Positions 35,176 to 45,223 are shown, counted from the stretch's first letter. The stretch is 64,000 bases of DNA from Lentimicrobium saccharophilum (GCF_001192835.1 NZ_DF968182.1:2265113-2329112); one strand, 5' to 3'. Numbers and translations: made by a program. The notes: generated by a model not told the origin, from the sequence alone.

Positions 35176-35931
35176 ATGGATCTTAAAGAAAAAATAGACC
35201 CCGCCAGATTACCCCGGCACATTGCCATCATTATGGATGGCAATGGACGGTGGGCAAAAAACCGGGGGCAAGTGAGGGTATTCGGCCATCAGAACGGGGT
35301 GGAATCAGTGAGGCAGACAGCCACTGCGGCGGCTGAACTTGGTGTGAAATACCTTACCCTGTATGCTTTCTCCACCGAAAACTGGAAAAGGCCCAAGTGT
35401 GAAGTGGATGCGCTGATGAACCTGCTGGTTTCCACCCTGAATTCGGAGATCGGCACATTGATGGATAACAACATCAGGCTGAGTGCAATCGGCGACCTGA
35501 GCCATCTGGAGCCGGAATGTTACAAGCAGCTGATGGAAACCATGGAAATCACCTCCGGCAACACCCGCATGAACATGATTCTTGCGCTTAACTACAGCGG
35601 CCGGTGGGAAATTACCGCCGCCGCCGGAAAAATTGCCGGAGATGTTGCTTCAGGGAAAATTAACCGGGAAGATATCACCCAGGAGTTATTCAGCACCTAT
35701 CTTGACACCAGCAATATTCCTGACCCCGAATTACTTATCCGCACCAGCGGCGAATACCGCATCAGTAATTTCCTGCTCTGGCAGATTGCCTATGCAGAAC
35801 TCTGTTTCACACCAGTATTGTGGCCTGACTTCAGAAAAGATGACCTTTATGCTGCCATTCTGGATTTCCAGAACAGGGAGCGTCGCTTCGGAATGATCAG
35901 TGAACAAATAAAACAAGTTACCGATAAATGA
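35176..35931 (+). CDS. uppS: Undecaprenyl diphosphate synthase (cis-isoprenyl transferase)
   Basis: 251 residues. UppS builds the C55 lipid carrier used for peptidoglycan and surface glycans. Motifs: IAIIMDGNGRWAKNRG (catalytic Asp21), HQNGVESVRQ, LYAFSTENWKRP, ALNYSGRWEI, and DPELLIRTSGEYRISNFLLWQIAYAELCFTPVLWPDF. The stop overlaps the bamA start by 4 bp (ATGA). Confidence 0.97.
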   Translation: MDLKEKIDPARLPRHIAIIMDGNGRWAKNRGQVRVFGHQNGVESVRQTATAAAELGVKYLTLYAFSTENWKRPKCEVDALMNLLVSTLNSEIGTLMDNNIRLSAIGDLSHLEPECYKQLMETMEITSGNTRMNMILALNYSGRWEITAAAGKIAGDVASGKINREDITQELFSTYLDTSNIPDPELLIRTSGEYRISNFLLWQIAYAELCFTPVLWPDFRKDDLYAAILDFQNRERRFGMISEQIKQVTDK

Positions 35932-38555
35932 AATTGAAACTCCGCCTCACTGCAATCACACTGCTTTTATTCCAGTTCACTTCGTTTGGCCAGATCAGGC
36001 TGGGGGATGATTTAAGCGAAATCGACTATTCGAATCCCCGCGAGTATATTATCGGTGGCGTAACTGTTACCGGGGTGCAGTACCTTGATCATAATGTGCT
36101 TATCATGCTTTCAGGCCTTCAGGTTGCCGACCGCATCGAAATCCCCGGCGATAAAATCCGGAAGGCCATTGAAAAACTCTGGGCACAAGGGCTTTTTGAA
36201 AATGTCAGAATCTCCGCCACCCGCTTTTCCGATGACCTTGTATTCCTGAACATCGACCTGCAGGAACGGCCCCGCCTGAGCAAGTTCTCATTTAAAGGAG
36301 TCAAAAAGTCGGAAGCCGATGACCTGCGCGACAAAATCAAACTGGTGAAAGGCGATGTGGTAACCGATAATGTGATTATCCGCACTTCGAACATCATCAA
36401 GAAACACTTTACGGGTAAAGGATTCCTTAACACCGAAGTGGAAATAGAACAGGTCAGGGACAGTGTGAAGTCAAACGAGATCAGCCTGGTCATCAACATC
36501 GACAAAAACAATAAAGTCCGCATCGACAGGATCAATTTCACGGGGAATGAAAATCTGAACGACACCCGTTTGAAGCGGACCTTGAAAAATACCAAGGACA
36601 AGGGTGTTTTCCGTCCCTTTAACGCGCTTGATCAACTGGTGACAAAAACGCCGCGCAAGGCGCTCACCCTGAACGCAGACACCCTGATCAATTTTGGAGC
36701 TGACGTCATCAATGAGAATTTCAGGTTCAGGATTTTCAAGTCTTCGAAGTTTATCCGCGACGACTTTAAGGAAGACCTTAACAGCCTGATCGCCAAATAT
36801 AATAATGAAGGATACCGGGATGCAGCCATTGTATCAGATTCCGTTTACCGCTCAGGGCCAAGGACCATTTCGATAGATATCGCTATTGATGAAGGCCGCA
36901 GGTATTATTTCGGCGACATCAAGTGGGTCGGTAATACAAAATACTCGGCCGAGCAGTTGAACGAAGTGCTGAAAATACGACGCGGCGACATTTACAACCA
37001 AAGCGAGCTGGACGCCAACCTCAATTACAATCCCAACGAAATTGACATCAGCACTTTATACCTTGATGACGGATACCTGTTCTTCTCGGTCACCCCGGTT
37101 GAAGTCAGGGTGGAGAATGACACCATCGATATGGAGATGCGCATCCGCGAAGGCAAACAGGCCACCATCAACAAGGTAATTGTAAAAGGCAACACCCGTA
37201 CCAACGACCATGTGGTGATGCGTGAGCTGCGCACCCGTCCCGGACAGATGTTCAGCCGTTCCGACATCATCCGCACCACCCGCGAGCTGGCACAGCTGCG
37301 CTATTTCGACCCTGAAAAAATCGTACCCACCCCTATCCCCAATCCCAATGACGGGACAGTGGATATAGAATACAAGGTTGAAGAAACATCATCCGACCAG
37401 ATCGAACTTTCGGGCGGCTGGGGTTATGGCAGGGTGGTAGGAACCCTCGGGCTTTCGTTCAACAATTTTTCGGCGCGTAAAATTTTCCAGGGCAGCGCCT
37501 GGCGGCCGATCCCTTCGGGCGACGGACAGAAACTGAGCCTGCGCATGCAATCATACGGCAAAGGATACCTCAGTTACAGCGCCTCCTTTACCGAGCCCTG
37601 GCTGGGCGGTAAAAAGCCCAACTCATTCAGCGTAAGCTATTATCACTCGCTTTATTCCAATGGATTGGCCAGAAGCAGCGAAAACTACCAGTCGTTCAAG
37701 ATCGACGGTTTTATGCTGATGCTTGGCAAACGCCTCGCCTGGCCTGACGACTATTTTACCCTGATGCAGCGTATTAGCATTCAGACCTACCGGCTGAACA
37801 ACTACGGCAGTATTTTCGCTTTCGGCAACGGCAACGGGAAGTACAACAACTACAGCTACGGCGTTACATTCGCCCGTAACTCCATCGACAGCCCGATATT
37901 CCAGCGCTCGGGCTCCGAAGTTTCGCTCAGCCTCGACGTTACCCCTCCCTACTCGCTCTTCAGCGACAAGGATTACGCTTCCATGGCCGATGAAGACAAA
38001 TTTAAATGGATAGAGTACCATAAGTGGAAAATTAATTTCTCGCTCTACCGCCAGATCATTGGCAACCTGGTACTCAGCGCCCGCACCAAATACGGGTTCC
38101 TGGGATCGTATAACAGCGACATCGGAATAACGCCATTCGACCGCTTTTACCTCGGCGGCGACGGTCTTTCGGGATACAACAACCTCGACGGTCGCGAAAT
38201 CATCGGGATGCGGGGCTACTCAAATGAAAGCTTAACGCCTGACTATTACAAGAACAAGAATGTCGGAGGAACCATCTACAACAAAACCACGCTTGAGCTC
38301 CGGTATCCCCTTTCGCTTAATCCGAGTGCCACCATCTACGTAATGACTTTCCTGGAAGCAGGAAACGCCTGGAAAGATTTCAGGAGTTTCAACCCCTTCG
38401 CGTTGAAACGCTCGGCCGGTGTCGGCGTTCGGGTATTCCTGCCGATGTTCGGTCTGCTGGGACTTGACTGGGGCTATGGATTCGATGACATCCCCGGATT
38501 GCCTTCGGCCAACAAAGGGCAGTTCCACTTCAGCATTAATCAGAGTATAGATTAA
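35928..38555 (+). CDS. bamA: Outer-membrane assembly factor BamA
   Basis: 875 residues: signal peptide (MKLKLRLTAITLLLFQFTSFGQ), five POTRA domains (e.g. GGVTVTGVQYLDHNVLIMLSGLQVADRIEI; KVRIDRINFTGNENLNDTRLKRTLKNTK; ATINKVIVKGNTRTNDHVVMRELRTRPGQMFSRSDI), then the 16-strand Omp85 barrel with SGGWGYGRVVGTLGLSFNNFS and terminal FGLLGLDWGYGFDDIPG. It inserts beta-barrel proteins in the outer membrane. Overlaps uppS; the two chaperone genes follow. Confidence 0.97.
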   Translation: MKLKLRLTAITLLLFQFTSFGQIRLGDDLSEIDYSNPREYIIGGVTVTGVQYLDHNVLIMLSGLQVADRIEIPGDKIRKAIEKLWAQGLFENVRISATRFSDDLVFLNIDLQERPRLSKFSFKGVKKSEADDLRDKIKLVKGDVVTDNVIIRTSNIIKKHFTGKGFLNTEVEIEQVRDSVKSNEISLVINIDKNNKVRIDRINFTGNENLNDTRLKRTLKNTKDKGVFRPFNALDQLVTKTPRKALTLNADTLINFGADVINENFRFRIFKSSKFIRDDFKEDLNSLIAKYNNEGYRDAAIVSDSVYRSGPRTISIDIAIDEGRRYYFGDIKWVGNTKYSAEQLNEVLKIRRGDIYNQSELDANLNYNPNEIDISTLYLDDGYLFFSVTPVEVRVENDTIDMEMRIREGKQATINKVIVKGNTRTNDHVVMRELRTRPGQMFSRSDIIRTTRELAQLRYFDPEKIVPTPIPNPNDGTVDIEYKVEETSSDQIELSGGWGYGRVVGTLGLSFNNFSARKIFQGSAWRPIPSGDGQKLSLRMQSYGKGYLSYSASFTEPWLGGKKPNSFSVSYYHSLYSNGLARSSENYQSFKIDGFMLMLGKRLAWPDDYFTLMQRISIQTYRLNNYGSIFAFGNGNGKYNNYSYGVTFARNSIDSPIFQRSGSEVSLSLDVTPPYSLFSDKDYASMADEDKFKWIEYHKWKINFSLYRQIIGNLVLSARTKYGFLGSYNSDIGITPFDRFYLGGDGLSGYNNLDGREIIGMRGYSNESLTPDYYKNKNVGGTIYNKTTLELRYPLSLNPSATIYVMTFLEAGNAWKDFRSFNPFALKRSAGVGVRVFLPMFGLLGLDWGYGFDDIPGLPSANKGQFHFSINQSID

Positions 38556-38677
38556 AGTCGTTGAGCAGGTCATTAAACAGTGGCAATATCAAACCGGGAA
38601 ATTATGGCAGGTTTTTTGCTTTATTGCTCCGGAACAAAATCAAATAAGTAACCTCAAACCCAAAGGGAGGAAATACC

Positions 38678-39205
38678 ATGAAAAGGACACTATTCATTGC
38701 AGTTATTGCTGTTTTCACCACCGCATTCGCATCAGCGCAGAAATTTGCCTATGTCGACAGTGAGTTTATTCTGGAAAATATTCCTGAATATGCCGATGCA
38801 AAAACCGAGATCGATGAACTTTCAATGCAGTGGCAGAAAGATATTGAAGCCAAATTTGCTGAAATTGACCAGCTCTATAAAAACTTCAAAGCCGAGGCTG
38901 TGCTGTTACCGGACGACATTAAAAACAAACGCGAAGAGGAAATCATTACCAAGGAACGGGCAGCCAAAGATCTGCAGCGTCAGCGGTTCGGCAACAACGG
39001 CGACCTCTTCAAACGCCGCCAGGAACTGATTAAGCCCATTCAGGAGAAAATATATGCAGCCATCGAGTCCATCGCGGCTACGGATAATTACGCCGTAATT
39101 TTTGACAAGGCCGGCAGCGTTTCCATGATGTACACCAATCCAAGGTACGACATCAGCGAAGAAGTGCTCGACAAAATGGGTTACTCCTATCAAAGCAGGC
39201 AGTAA
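38678..39205 (+). CDS. OmpH/Skp-family periplasmic chaperone, copy 1
   Basis: 175 residues with a signal peptide (MKRTLFIAVIAVFTTAFASAQ), then KFAYVDSEFILENIPEYADAKTEIDELSMQWQKDIEAKFAEIDQLYKNF, a long charged coiled coil, and a final IAATDNYAVIFDKAG. Skp proteins are trimers with tentacle-like coiled coils that hold unfolded outer-membrane proteins for BamA, whose gene lies 122 bp upstream. A GGGAGG just before the start is a better Shine-Dalgarno than most genes here have. Confidence 0.93.
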   Translation: MKRTLFIAVIAVFTTAFASAQKFAYVDSEFILENIPEYADAKTEIDELSMQWQKDIEAKFAEIDQLYKNFKAEAVLLPDDIKNKREEEIITKERAAKDLQRQRFGNNGDLFKRRQELIKPIQEKIYAAIESIAATDNYAVIFDKAGSVSMMYTNPRYDISEEVLDKMGYSYQSRQ

Positions 39206-39347
39206 TTCTTACGAATGGATATCCGGAAAATCCCGGAAAAAGATAATAATTGCAACAAACCGGAAGATTCCTCCGCATGCCGGACAGCGGTTGAAAATCG
39301 TCAGGAGAACATTTGTAACTTAATCACAACCAATTAAGAATTTTTCC

Positions 39348-39356
39348 TAAATTTGC
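39348..39356 (+). promoter_or_regulatory. -7 box before the second ompH
   Basis: TAAATTTGC matches TAnnTTTGC, 31 bp before ATG 39388. An upstream TTTG at about 39312 is too far to be its -33. Suggests copy 2 can be transcribed separately from copy 1. Confidence 0.55.
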
Positions 39357-39387
39357 CCGGCAATAAAACTTAAAACCAACCGAATAC

Positions 39388-39903
39388 ATGAAAAACGTTC
39401 TGAAAATCTTCATTGTGCTGGCTATAGTGATTTCAGCAATGCAGGTAAGTGCACAAAAAACCCAGAAATTAGGTCATATTAATTTCGCCCAGCTATATGA
39501 AATGATGCCCGGGCAGGACTCTATCCGCGCAGCTTTCACAGCGTATCAGGAACAACTCTCGGGTCAGTTTCAGGCGATGCAGACTGAGTATGAAACCAAG
39601 CTGAACGATTACCAGACCAACCAGGCTACCATGTCGAACATCATCAAACAGACAAAAGAAAAAGAGATTGTCGACCTGCAGCGCCGCATTCAGGAGTTCC
39701 AGCAAACAGCACAGGAAGATCTTCAGGCCAAAGAAACCGAGCTGACTACACCCATTATCGAAAAGGCAAGAAACGCCGTTAAGGATGTTGCCAAAGAAAA
39801 CGGATACAGCTTTATTCTTAACTCTACCGAAGGACTGGTACTTTATACCGAACCGGCCGATGACATCATGCCGCTGGTAAAGAAAAAACTCGGCCTCAAA
39901 TAA
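39388..39903 (+). CDS. OmpH/Skp-family periplasmic chaperone, copy 2
   Basis: 171 residues: signal peptide (MKNVLKIFIVLAIVISAMQVSAQ), KTQKLGHINFAQLYEMMPGQDSIR, coiled coil from about 45 to 125 rich in Gln and Glu, and VAKENGYSFILNSTEGLVLYTEPADDI. Same family as copy 1 but clearly diverged; Bacteroidota usually carry this pair after bamA. It is followed by a terminator. The glutamate racemase gene often found next is not here. Confidence 0.93.
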   Translation: MKNVLKIFIVLAIVISAMQVSAQKTQKLGHINFAQLYEMMPGQDSIRAAFTAYQEQLSGQFQAMQTEYETKLNDYQTNQATMSNIIKQTKEKEIVDLQRRIQEFQQTAQEDLQAKETELTTPIIEKARNAVKDVAKENGYSFILNSTEGLVLYTEPADDIMPLVKKKLGLK

Positions 39904-39925
39904 ACAGGCAGTGCAAAACACAGAA

Positions 39926-39954
39926 AGCCATTCCGTTCAGGAGTGGCTTTTTTT
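39926..39954 (+). terminator. Intrinsic terminator after ompH copy 2
   Basis: AGCCATTC, 7-nt loop, GAGTGGCT (one G-U pair) and a run of seven T. It is 23 bp after the stop. Confidence 0.85.
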
Positions 39955-39976
39955 AGGCATAATAAATTTACAGGCA

Positions 39977-40001
39977 TAAAAAAAGCCCGGAACACCGGGC
40001 T
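39977..40001 (-). terminator. Intrinsic terminator of the cold-shock gene
   Basis: On the minus strand AGCCCGG-TGTT-CCGGGCT followed by a T run. It is 25 bp after the csp stop and faces the previous terminator, so the two converging units are insulated. Confidence 0.92.
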
Positions 40002-40025
40002 CAAAGAATTACCTTGGAGGATATA

Positions 40026-40217
40026 TTAAATCACTTTAACATTCACTGCATTTAATCCTTTTCTTCCTTCTTTAAGATCGAAAGTTACTTCGTCGTTTTC
40101 CCTTACTTCGTCAATAAGGCCAGACACGTGTACAAAATACTCATTGTCTGAATCGTTGTCTTTAATGAATCCGAATCCCTTCTGATCGTTGAAGAATTTT
40201 ACTGTTCCTTTACTCAT
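40026..40217 (-). CDS. Cold-shock domain protein (CspA family)
   Basis: 63 residues from ATG 40217. One OB-fold cold-shock domain: MSKGTVKFFNDQKGFGFIKD (RNP1-like KGFGFI), EYFVHVSGL (RNP2-like FVHV) and VTFDLKEGRKGLNAVNVKVI. It binds single-stranded RNA and DNA and melts RNA structure. An extension reaching 40250 is rejected because it lies in the 5' leader that follows the promoter at 40247-40276. Confidence 0.95.
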   Translation of the reverse strand: MSKGTVKFFNDQKGFGFIKDNDSDNEYFVHVSGLIDEVRENDEVTFDLKEGRKGLNAVNVKVI

Positions 40218-40246
40218 GGTGATGTAATTGTTATTTGTTGATGGCG

Positions 40247-40276
40247 GCAAAGGTAGACATTATTATTTACATGCAA
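40247..40276 (-). promoter_or_regulatory. Promoter of the cold-shock gene
   Basis: Minus strand: TTG (40276-40274), 18-bp spacer, TACCTTTGC (40255-40247). One of the best promoter matches in the window; it gives a leader of about 20-25 nt. Confidence 0.75.
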
Positions 40277-40408
40277 GCTTTTTATTTGTAAATCAGCACA
40301 AAAACATGATTTTCTGTTCATGCGTTTTTTTTTGTTTAAACTAATCACTCGCCAATTGCAAACTGATTAAACATTCTGTAACTTTACAATAGATTTAAAA
40401 CATTAAAA

Positions 40409-40891
40409 ATGACAAATCAACCTTATGAACCGGAATGCTGCCCCCGGTTCGAACCGGCACCCTGGGAAAACCAGGTAATTGAATGGGACAAAAAGAGATT
40501 CATCAAAGGCAGGGTTTGTACCTTTATGTTTATGCCCCTGAATTTTGGCGGGGCGATGCGGAAGATGAATGCCCTTGTCGGAAAAGCCGGGGCCGATATT
40601 CCTGACTGGCTCTGTCTTTCCGATCATACTTCAAAATGGAATATGGACCTTTACCTTGCCGTGGACAAGGAAATTCCGGGTGCTGAGAATACCCGCCTGA
40701 GCGGAAAGTACTTCAGCAGGGTGTATGAAGGTCCGTTCAGGGATACCGGCAAATGGACGGAAGATTTTAAGGCCGCGGCAAAAGAAAGGGGTGTCGAAAT
40801 TAAAAAATGGTATATGTGGTACACCACCTGCCCGAAATGCGCAAAGAAATACGGGAAAAATTATGTGGTGATTATCTGCGAAATCATCTAA
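40409..40891 (+). CDS. Conserved hypothetical protein
   Basis: 160 residues, cytoplasmic, no signal or membrane helix. Features: an N-terminal PECCPRFEPAPWENQVIEWDKKRFIKG, a middle WLCLSDHTSKWNMDLYLAVDKEIPGAENTRLSGKYFSRVYEGPF that resembles the fold of GyrI-like or SOUL-type small-molecule binders, and a C-terminal CPKCAKKYGKNYVVIICEI with a CxxC that could bind metal together with CC at 13-14. I do not recognise a named function. Own transcription unit. Confidence 0.7.
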   Translation: MTNQPYEPECCPRFEPAPWENQVIEWDKKRFIKGRVCTFMFMPLNFGGAMRKMNALVGKAGADIPDWLCLSDHTSKWNMDLYLAVDKEIPGAENTRLSGKYFSRVYEGPFRDTGKWTEDFKAAAKERGVEIKKWYMWYTTCPKCAKKYGKNYVVIICEII

Positions 40892-40984
40892 GTTTGCGTA
40901 ACAATCACTGGTACAACATTATTATTGCTTATTTATAGAGTTTTTTTTTAGACAGCTATTTCATCAAATCTTACAAATACCATT

Positions 40985-43060
40985 ATGTGGAAGCGCCGAT
41001 TCCATTCACTGCTGTTATTCTTTCTATTATGTCCGGTCATGCTGAATGCACAGCTGCAGGGAGATTACACGGTTGGCGGGGAAAATCCCGACTTCTTTGA
41101 TATCAGCCACGCCGTCTCTATCCTTCAGTATCAGGGAATAAACGGTCCGGTAAGGTTCCTTGTAAGGCCTGGCAACTATGGTGGATTTACGGTATTTACC
41201 TTTATGAATGCAACTAACCAGGATACGGTTACCATTCAGGCTGAAAACGAAATTGCCTCATCTGTCATCATTGAAGGACGAATTACTCTAAACGGAACGA
41301 ACCGTTTGAAACTGCACAAACTCACCCTGGCTGATCAGGTTAATGCTTCCTATGCAAAACTATCGCTTATCAATACCAGCAATTGTATGATAAGCCATTG
41401 CGAGATTACCAATCCTTCAGGGGGTAACTACGGTACAGATGAGGCAATGATTAAAATTTCCGCCCCCTGGGAAGGTACATTGTTAAAATTGACATTCAGT
41501 CATTGCCTGATACATTCTCCGGAAAAAACCATATACCATACAGGCCGGAAATCCAATCTGTATTTCAACAATTGCAGCATCTATGGCCAGATCAGTTCCC
41601 TGACCATTTCCTATATCAATATAATCTTCAACCAATGCAATCTTACATTCAATCAGGATGATTTACTGGACGTCATTACAGCAATGAACGGCTGTGTGAT
41701 AAGCACCGTAAATGTTCCTTATGCCTTGTTTATAGATGGTGAGCTTACAGGCAACACTTTCAACTGCAATGTTGATTGTGATTCATGGCTTATCCATAAC
41801 AATATATTTAATGAGAATTTCGTAAGCTCTCAGGTCACCATCCCTGTGCGGATTTTTGGAAACACATTTAAGAAAGAATTTCAAACTATTTTTACTCATT
41901 CCGCCCATCTGGCCGGAAACAACTTCTTCGGGTCCTGCAGAATCAATGCAGACAATTACAGAATATGGAATAACTTCTTCTATTCAAGCGTGCTGTTTAC
42001 CCACGGGGGCGGCCACTGGATCGCCCACAACAATTTTCACAGGAATTCCACCCTTGACCTTTTGTATGCGGATGCAACCATATACAATAATAATCTCGGT
42101 AAACTCTATATCCTTTACCCCTCCTATGACCAGCTCTATAACAACAACTTTGTATGCGGAAACCCTGACTCAGTCAATTTTGCGGGCAAAAATCCCAGCT
42201 TCTATGATCCGGCCTATATTGACGAATCAAACGATCTTCATGCAACAAACCCGGCTCTTATCAGGAAGGCCTCCGGATTATTTCCTCTTTACAACTTAGA
42301 TATTGACAGCACTGAACGACAGGACATCCCGAGCATAGGCGCCAACGAAATCTGCCTCGACCTGATAACCGATACCGTAAGAATAAGCTGCGCAGATTCC
42401 CTCTGCCTCGACCTTTGTATGGAGGAATTTGAGCAGTACTTCTGGACACCCGCCGGCCTGTTTCCTTCCGGCGGCAGCAGACCGGTTGTTTATCCCGGTG
42501 GCGATGTGATGGTTTACCTTAACCACACTGACAGCGGGATTGTTGATTCCCTGTACATCGCCATGACCGATTCATTGCCGGCGGCCCGGCTGACTTTTTC
42601 CGTGAATCAATTTGAGGTTCAGTTTACCAACCGCTCAGGCTGCGCATCGCAGTTTTTGTGGGAATTCGGAGATGGCGCCACCTCCGCCGATGAGAACCCC
42701 GTCCATACTTACCCCCATTCAGGAACGTTTCAGGGATCACTTACCGCCTGGAATGAATACGGTGCCGACACCAGGGATTTCACCGTTAATATTGTGATCC
42801 AGTCAACCGGCGAACTCCTGCATGAAAAGATCAGGCTATATCCGAATCCGGCAAACGACCTCCTGTATATTGACACAGAGGAAAACCTGCTTCCATTACA
42901 TCTTGAAATAATCAACAGTCAAGGGATGATTCTCAGAACGGAAATCCTGAAAGGAAAAGAAACCTGTCTGAAATTATCCGGTCTCAATTCAGGGGTTTAT
43001 GTGGCAAGGATGTCTTCAGCGGGCAATCAATACAACTTCAGGTTTTTTGTTATAAAATAA
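40985..43060 (+). CDS. T9SS cargo: right-handed beta-helix plus PKD protein, paralog 1
   Basis: 691 residues: signal peptide (MWKRRFHSLLLFFLLCPVMLNA), a large repetitive beta-rich region with many N-x-F/H-N turns (NNFFYSSVLF, HNNFHRNSTLDL, YNNNLGKLYI), typical of a parallel beta helix, then a PKD domain (ARLTFSVNQFEVQFTNRSGCASQFLWEFGDGATSADENPVHTYPHSG) and a type A sorting domain (KIRLYPNPANDLLYID ... LSGLNSGVYVARM ... FFVIK). It should be exported by Sec, then by T9SS, and attached to the cell surface. Substrate or adhesive target unknown. Its 3' half is nearly identical to the next gene. Confidence 0.88.
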   Translation: MWKRRFHSLLLFFLLCPVMLNAQLQGDYTVGGENPDFFDISHAVSILQYQGINGPVRFLVRPGNYGGFTVFTFMNATNQDTVTIQAENEIASSVIIEGRITLNGTNRLKLHKLTLADQVNASYAKLSLINTSNCMISHCEITNPSGGNYGTDEAMIKISAPWEGTLLKLTFSHCLIHSPEKTIYHTGRKSNLYFNNCSIYGQISSLTISYINIIFNQCNLTFNQDDLLDVITAMNGCVISTVNVPYALFIDGELTGNTFNCNVDCDSWLIHNNIFNENFVSSQVTIPVRIFGNTFKKEFQTIFTHSAHLAGNNFFGSCRINADNYRIWNNFFYSSVLFTHGGGHWIAHNNFHRNSTLDLLYADATIYNNNLGKLYILYPSYDQLYNNNFVCGNPDSVNFAGKNPSFYDPAYIDESNDLHATNPALIRKASGLFPLYNLDIDSTERQDIPSIGANEICLDLITDTVRISCADSLCLDLCMEEFEQYFWTPAGLFPSGGSRPVVYPGGDVMVYLNHTDSGIVDSLYIAMTDSLPAARLTFSVNQFEVQFTNRSGCASQFLWEFGDGATSADENPVHTYPHSGTFQGSLTAWNEYGADTRDFTVNIVIQSTGELLHEKIRLYPNPANDLLYIDTEENLLPLHLEIINSQGMILRTEILKGKETCLKLSGLNSGVYVARMSSAGNQYNFRFFVIK

Positions 43061-43150
43061 GCAGCATTTGCATCCGCCGCCTAACCGAAATATCTCTGCA
43101 CTGAAGCGCCATAAAATAGCAAAAGAAAATTGATTAATTTACAATCATAA

Positions 43151-45223
43151 ATGAATCACATGCAAGCAATCCGGTTTATCTGTCTGTTTACAACCTTATT
43201 CCTGCTGACCGGAACGTCAGATGCCCAGCTGTCCGGCAATTACACGGTCGGGGGCACCGAACCCGACTTTTCCAGCATACAGTCGGCAGCAGACCACCTG
43301 AGTATGTACGGAGCGTCGGGACCTGTTACTTTCCTGATCAGGCCCGGCACTTACAGCGGATTTACCATTGACGGGTACACCGGTTCAGGCAGTCAGGATA
43401 CCGTGTGCTTCACGGCTGAAAACGGGATTACTTCATCGGTTGTGATCACAAGCACTGTTACACTGCGAGACTGTCCTCGCATAAAACTTCACCGGCTGAC
43501 CATAGCGCATGAACCACCGGTATGGGGCAGCACCCTGCACCTGCACAACACCAGCCAATGCCTGATCAGTTACTGCAATATTTCAAATCCGTCAGCCAGC
43601 GGATATACTTACGACGATTACCTGATAAGGATAAACGCATCCTTTTCAGGAGCCATGAAAACCCTGACATTTGACAGTTGCCACATTTTCTGCCCGGAAA
43701 AAACAATGTACTCCCGCGGTTCAAAACTTAAACTATACATTAACCGGTGCAACATTGAAGGGAAACTGAATCTGGACGATTATATCCGGACCATCTACAA
43801 CTACAACACCATCACCCTGAACGATGATAACATGGATTTCAGCCTGCAAACCTTTACGGGTAATCATTTTTACCTTGCCGATACCATGTATTACATGTTT
43901 TTAAACGGAACCTGTTATCAGAATCATTTCCACTGTAAAGTCAGGGCGACAGCCACATTTCACAACAATATCTTTGATATGGAAGCTGAAGTCAGCCGGA
44001 TAAATTCCTCTTTTTCTGGCAATGAGTGCCGGAAAAATGTCCGGTTTACTTTCTGCGATAATACCTTTATGACCAACAACATTTTCAAAGGACCGGTGGT
44101 GATGAGTTTCACCGATTACCTTCGTTTATACAACAATCATTTCTATTACAACCTGGATATTACCCACGGTCCCGATCAATGGGTGGTTCATAATAATTTT
44201 CATCCCCGGTCAACACTGACACTTATGTGGGTGGGTGGTCATGTCCGCAACAACAACCTCGGGAATCTGGTTATTTATCAACCGGACATTACTACCGCAA
44301 GCAATAACAACTTTACCGGAGGCAATCCGGATGAAATATACTTTAAGGGAAGCAATCCATTGTTTTACGACCCGGGTTACATCGACGAAGAGGACAATCT
44401 CCGGTCCACCAATCCGGCATTAATCAGGAAAGCAACGCCACTGTTCACCTTGTACCGGTATGATATCGACAGCACGGAAAGACGCGACATCCCGAGCATA
44501 GGCGCCAATGAGATCTGCCTCGACCTGATATCCGATACCGTAAGAATAAATTGCGCCGACTCCCTCTGCCTTGACCTTTGTATGGAGGATTTTGAAGATT
44601 ATTACTGGACACCCTCCGGCCTGTTTCCTTCCGGCGGCAGCAGACCGGTTGTTTATCCCGGTGGCGATGTGATGGTTTACCTTAACCACACTGACAGCGG
44701 GATTGTTGATTCCCTGTACATCGCCATGACCGATTCATTGCCGTCGGCCCGGCTGACTTTTACCGTGAATCAGTTTGAGGTTCAGTTTACCAACCGCTCA
44801 GGCTGCGCATCGCAGTTTTTGTGGGAATTCGGAGATGGCGCCACCTCCGCCGATGAGAATCCCGTCCATACATACCCCCATTCAGGAGCGTTTCAGGGAT
44901 CACTTACCGCCTGGAATGAATACGGTGCCGCTACCAGGGATTTCACCGTTAATATTGTGATTCAGTCAACCGGCGAACCCCTGCATGAAAAGATCAGGCT
45001 ATATCCGAATCCGGCAAACGACCTTCTGTATATTGACACAGAGGAAAACCTGCTTCCATTACATCTTGAAATAATCAACAGTCAAGGGATGATTCTCAGA
45101 ACGGAAATCCTGACAGGAAAAGAAACCTCTCTGTCATTATCCGGTCTCAATGCAGGGGTTTATGTGGCAAGGATGTCTTCAGCGGGCTATCAGTTCAACC
45201 GTAAGTTTATGGTCGTAAAATAA
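43151..45223 (+). CDS. T9SS cargo: right-handed beta-helix plus PKD protein, paralog 2
   Basis: 690 residues with the same plan as its neighbour: signal peptide (MNHMQAIRFICLFTTLFLLTGTSDA; a second Met at residue 4 is possible), beta-helix region, PKD domain and type A sorting domain ending SAGYQFNRKFMVVK. The N-terminal 420 residues share the pattern but differ at many positions (LSGNYTVGGTEPDFSSIQSAADHL against LQGDYTVGGENPDFFDISHAVSIL), while from about residue 490 on the two proteins are almost the same. A tandem duplication with different selection on the two halves, or conversion of the 3' part. Confidence 0.88.
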   Translation: MNHMQAIRFICLFTTLFLLTGTSDAQLSGNYTVGGTEPDFSSIQSAADHLSMYGASGPVTFLIRPGTYSGFTIDGYTGSGSQDTVCFTAENGITSSVVITSTVTLRDCPRIKLHRLTIAHEPPVWGSTLHLHNTSQCLISYCNISNPSASGYTYDDYLIRINASFSGAMKTLTFDSCHIFCPEKTMYSRGSKLKLYINRCNIEGKLNLDDYIRTIYNYNTITLNDDNMDFSLQTFTGNHFYLADTMYYMFLNGTCYQNHFHCKVRATATFHNNIFDMEAEVSRINSSFSGNECRKNVRFTFCDNTFMTNNIFKGPVVMSFTDYLRLYNNHFYYNLDITHGPDQWVVHNNFHPRSTLTLMWVGGHVRNNNLGNLVIYQPDITTASNNNFTGGNPDEIYFKGSNPLFYDPGYIDEEDNLRSTNPALIRKATPLFTLYRYDIDSTERRDIPSIGANEICLDLISDTVRINCADSLCLDLCMEDFEDYYWTPSGLFPSGGSRPVVYPGGDVMVYLNHTDSGIVDSLYIAMTDSLPSARLTFTVNQFEVQFTNRSGCASQFLWEFGDGATSADENPVHTYPHSGAFQGSLTAWNEYGAATRDFTVNIVIQSTGEPLHEKIRLYPNPANDLLYIDTEENLLPLHLEIINSQGMILRTEILTGKETSLSLSGLNAGVYVARMSSAGYQFNRKFMVVK

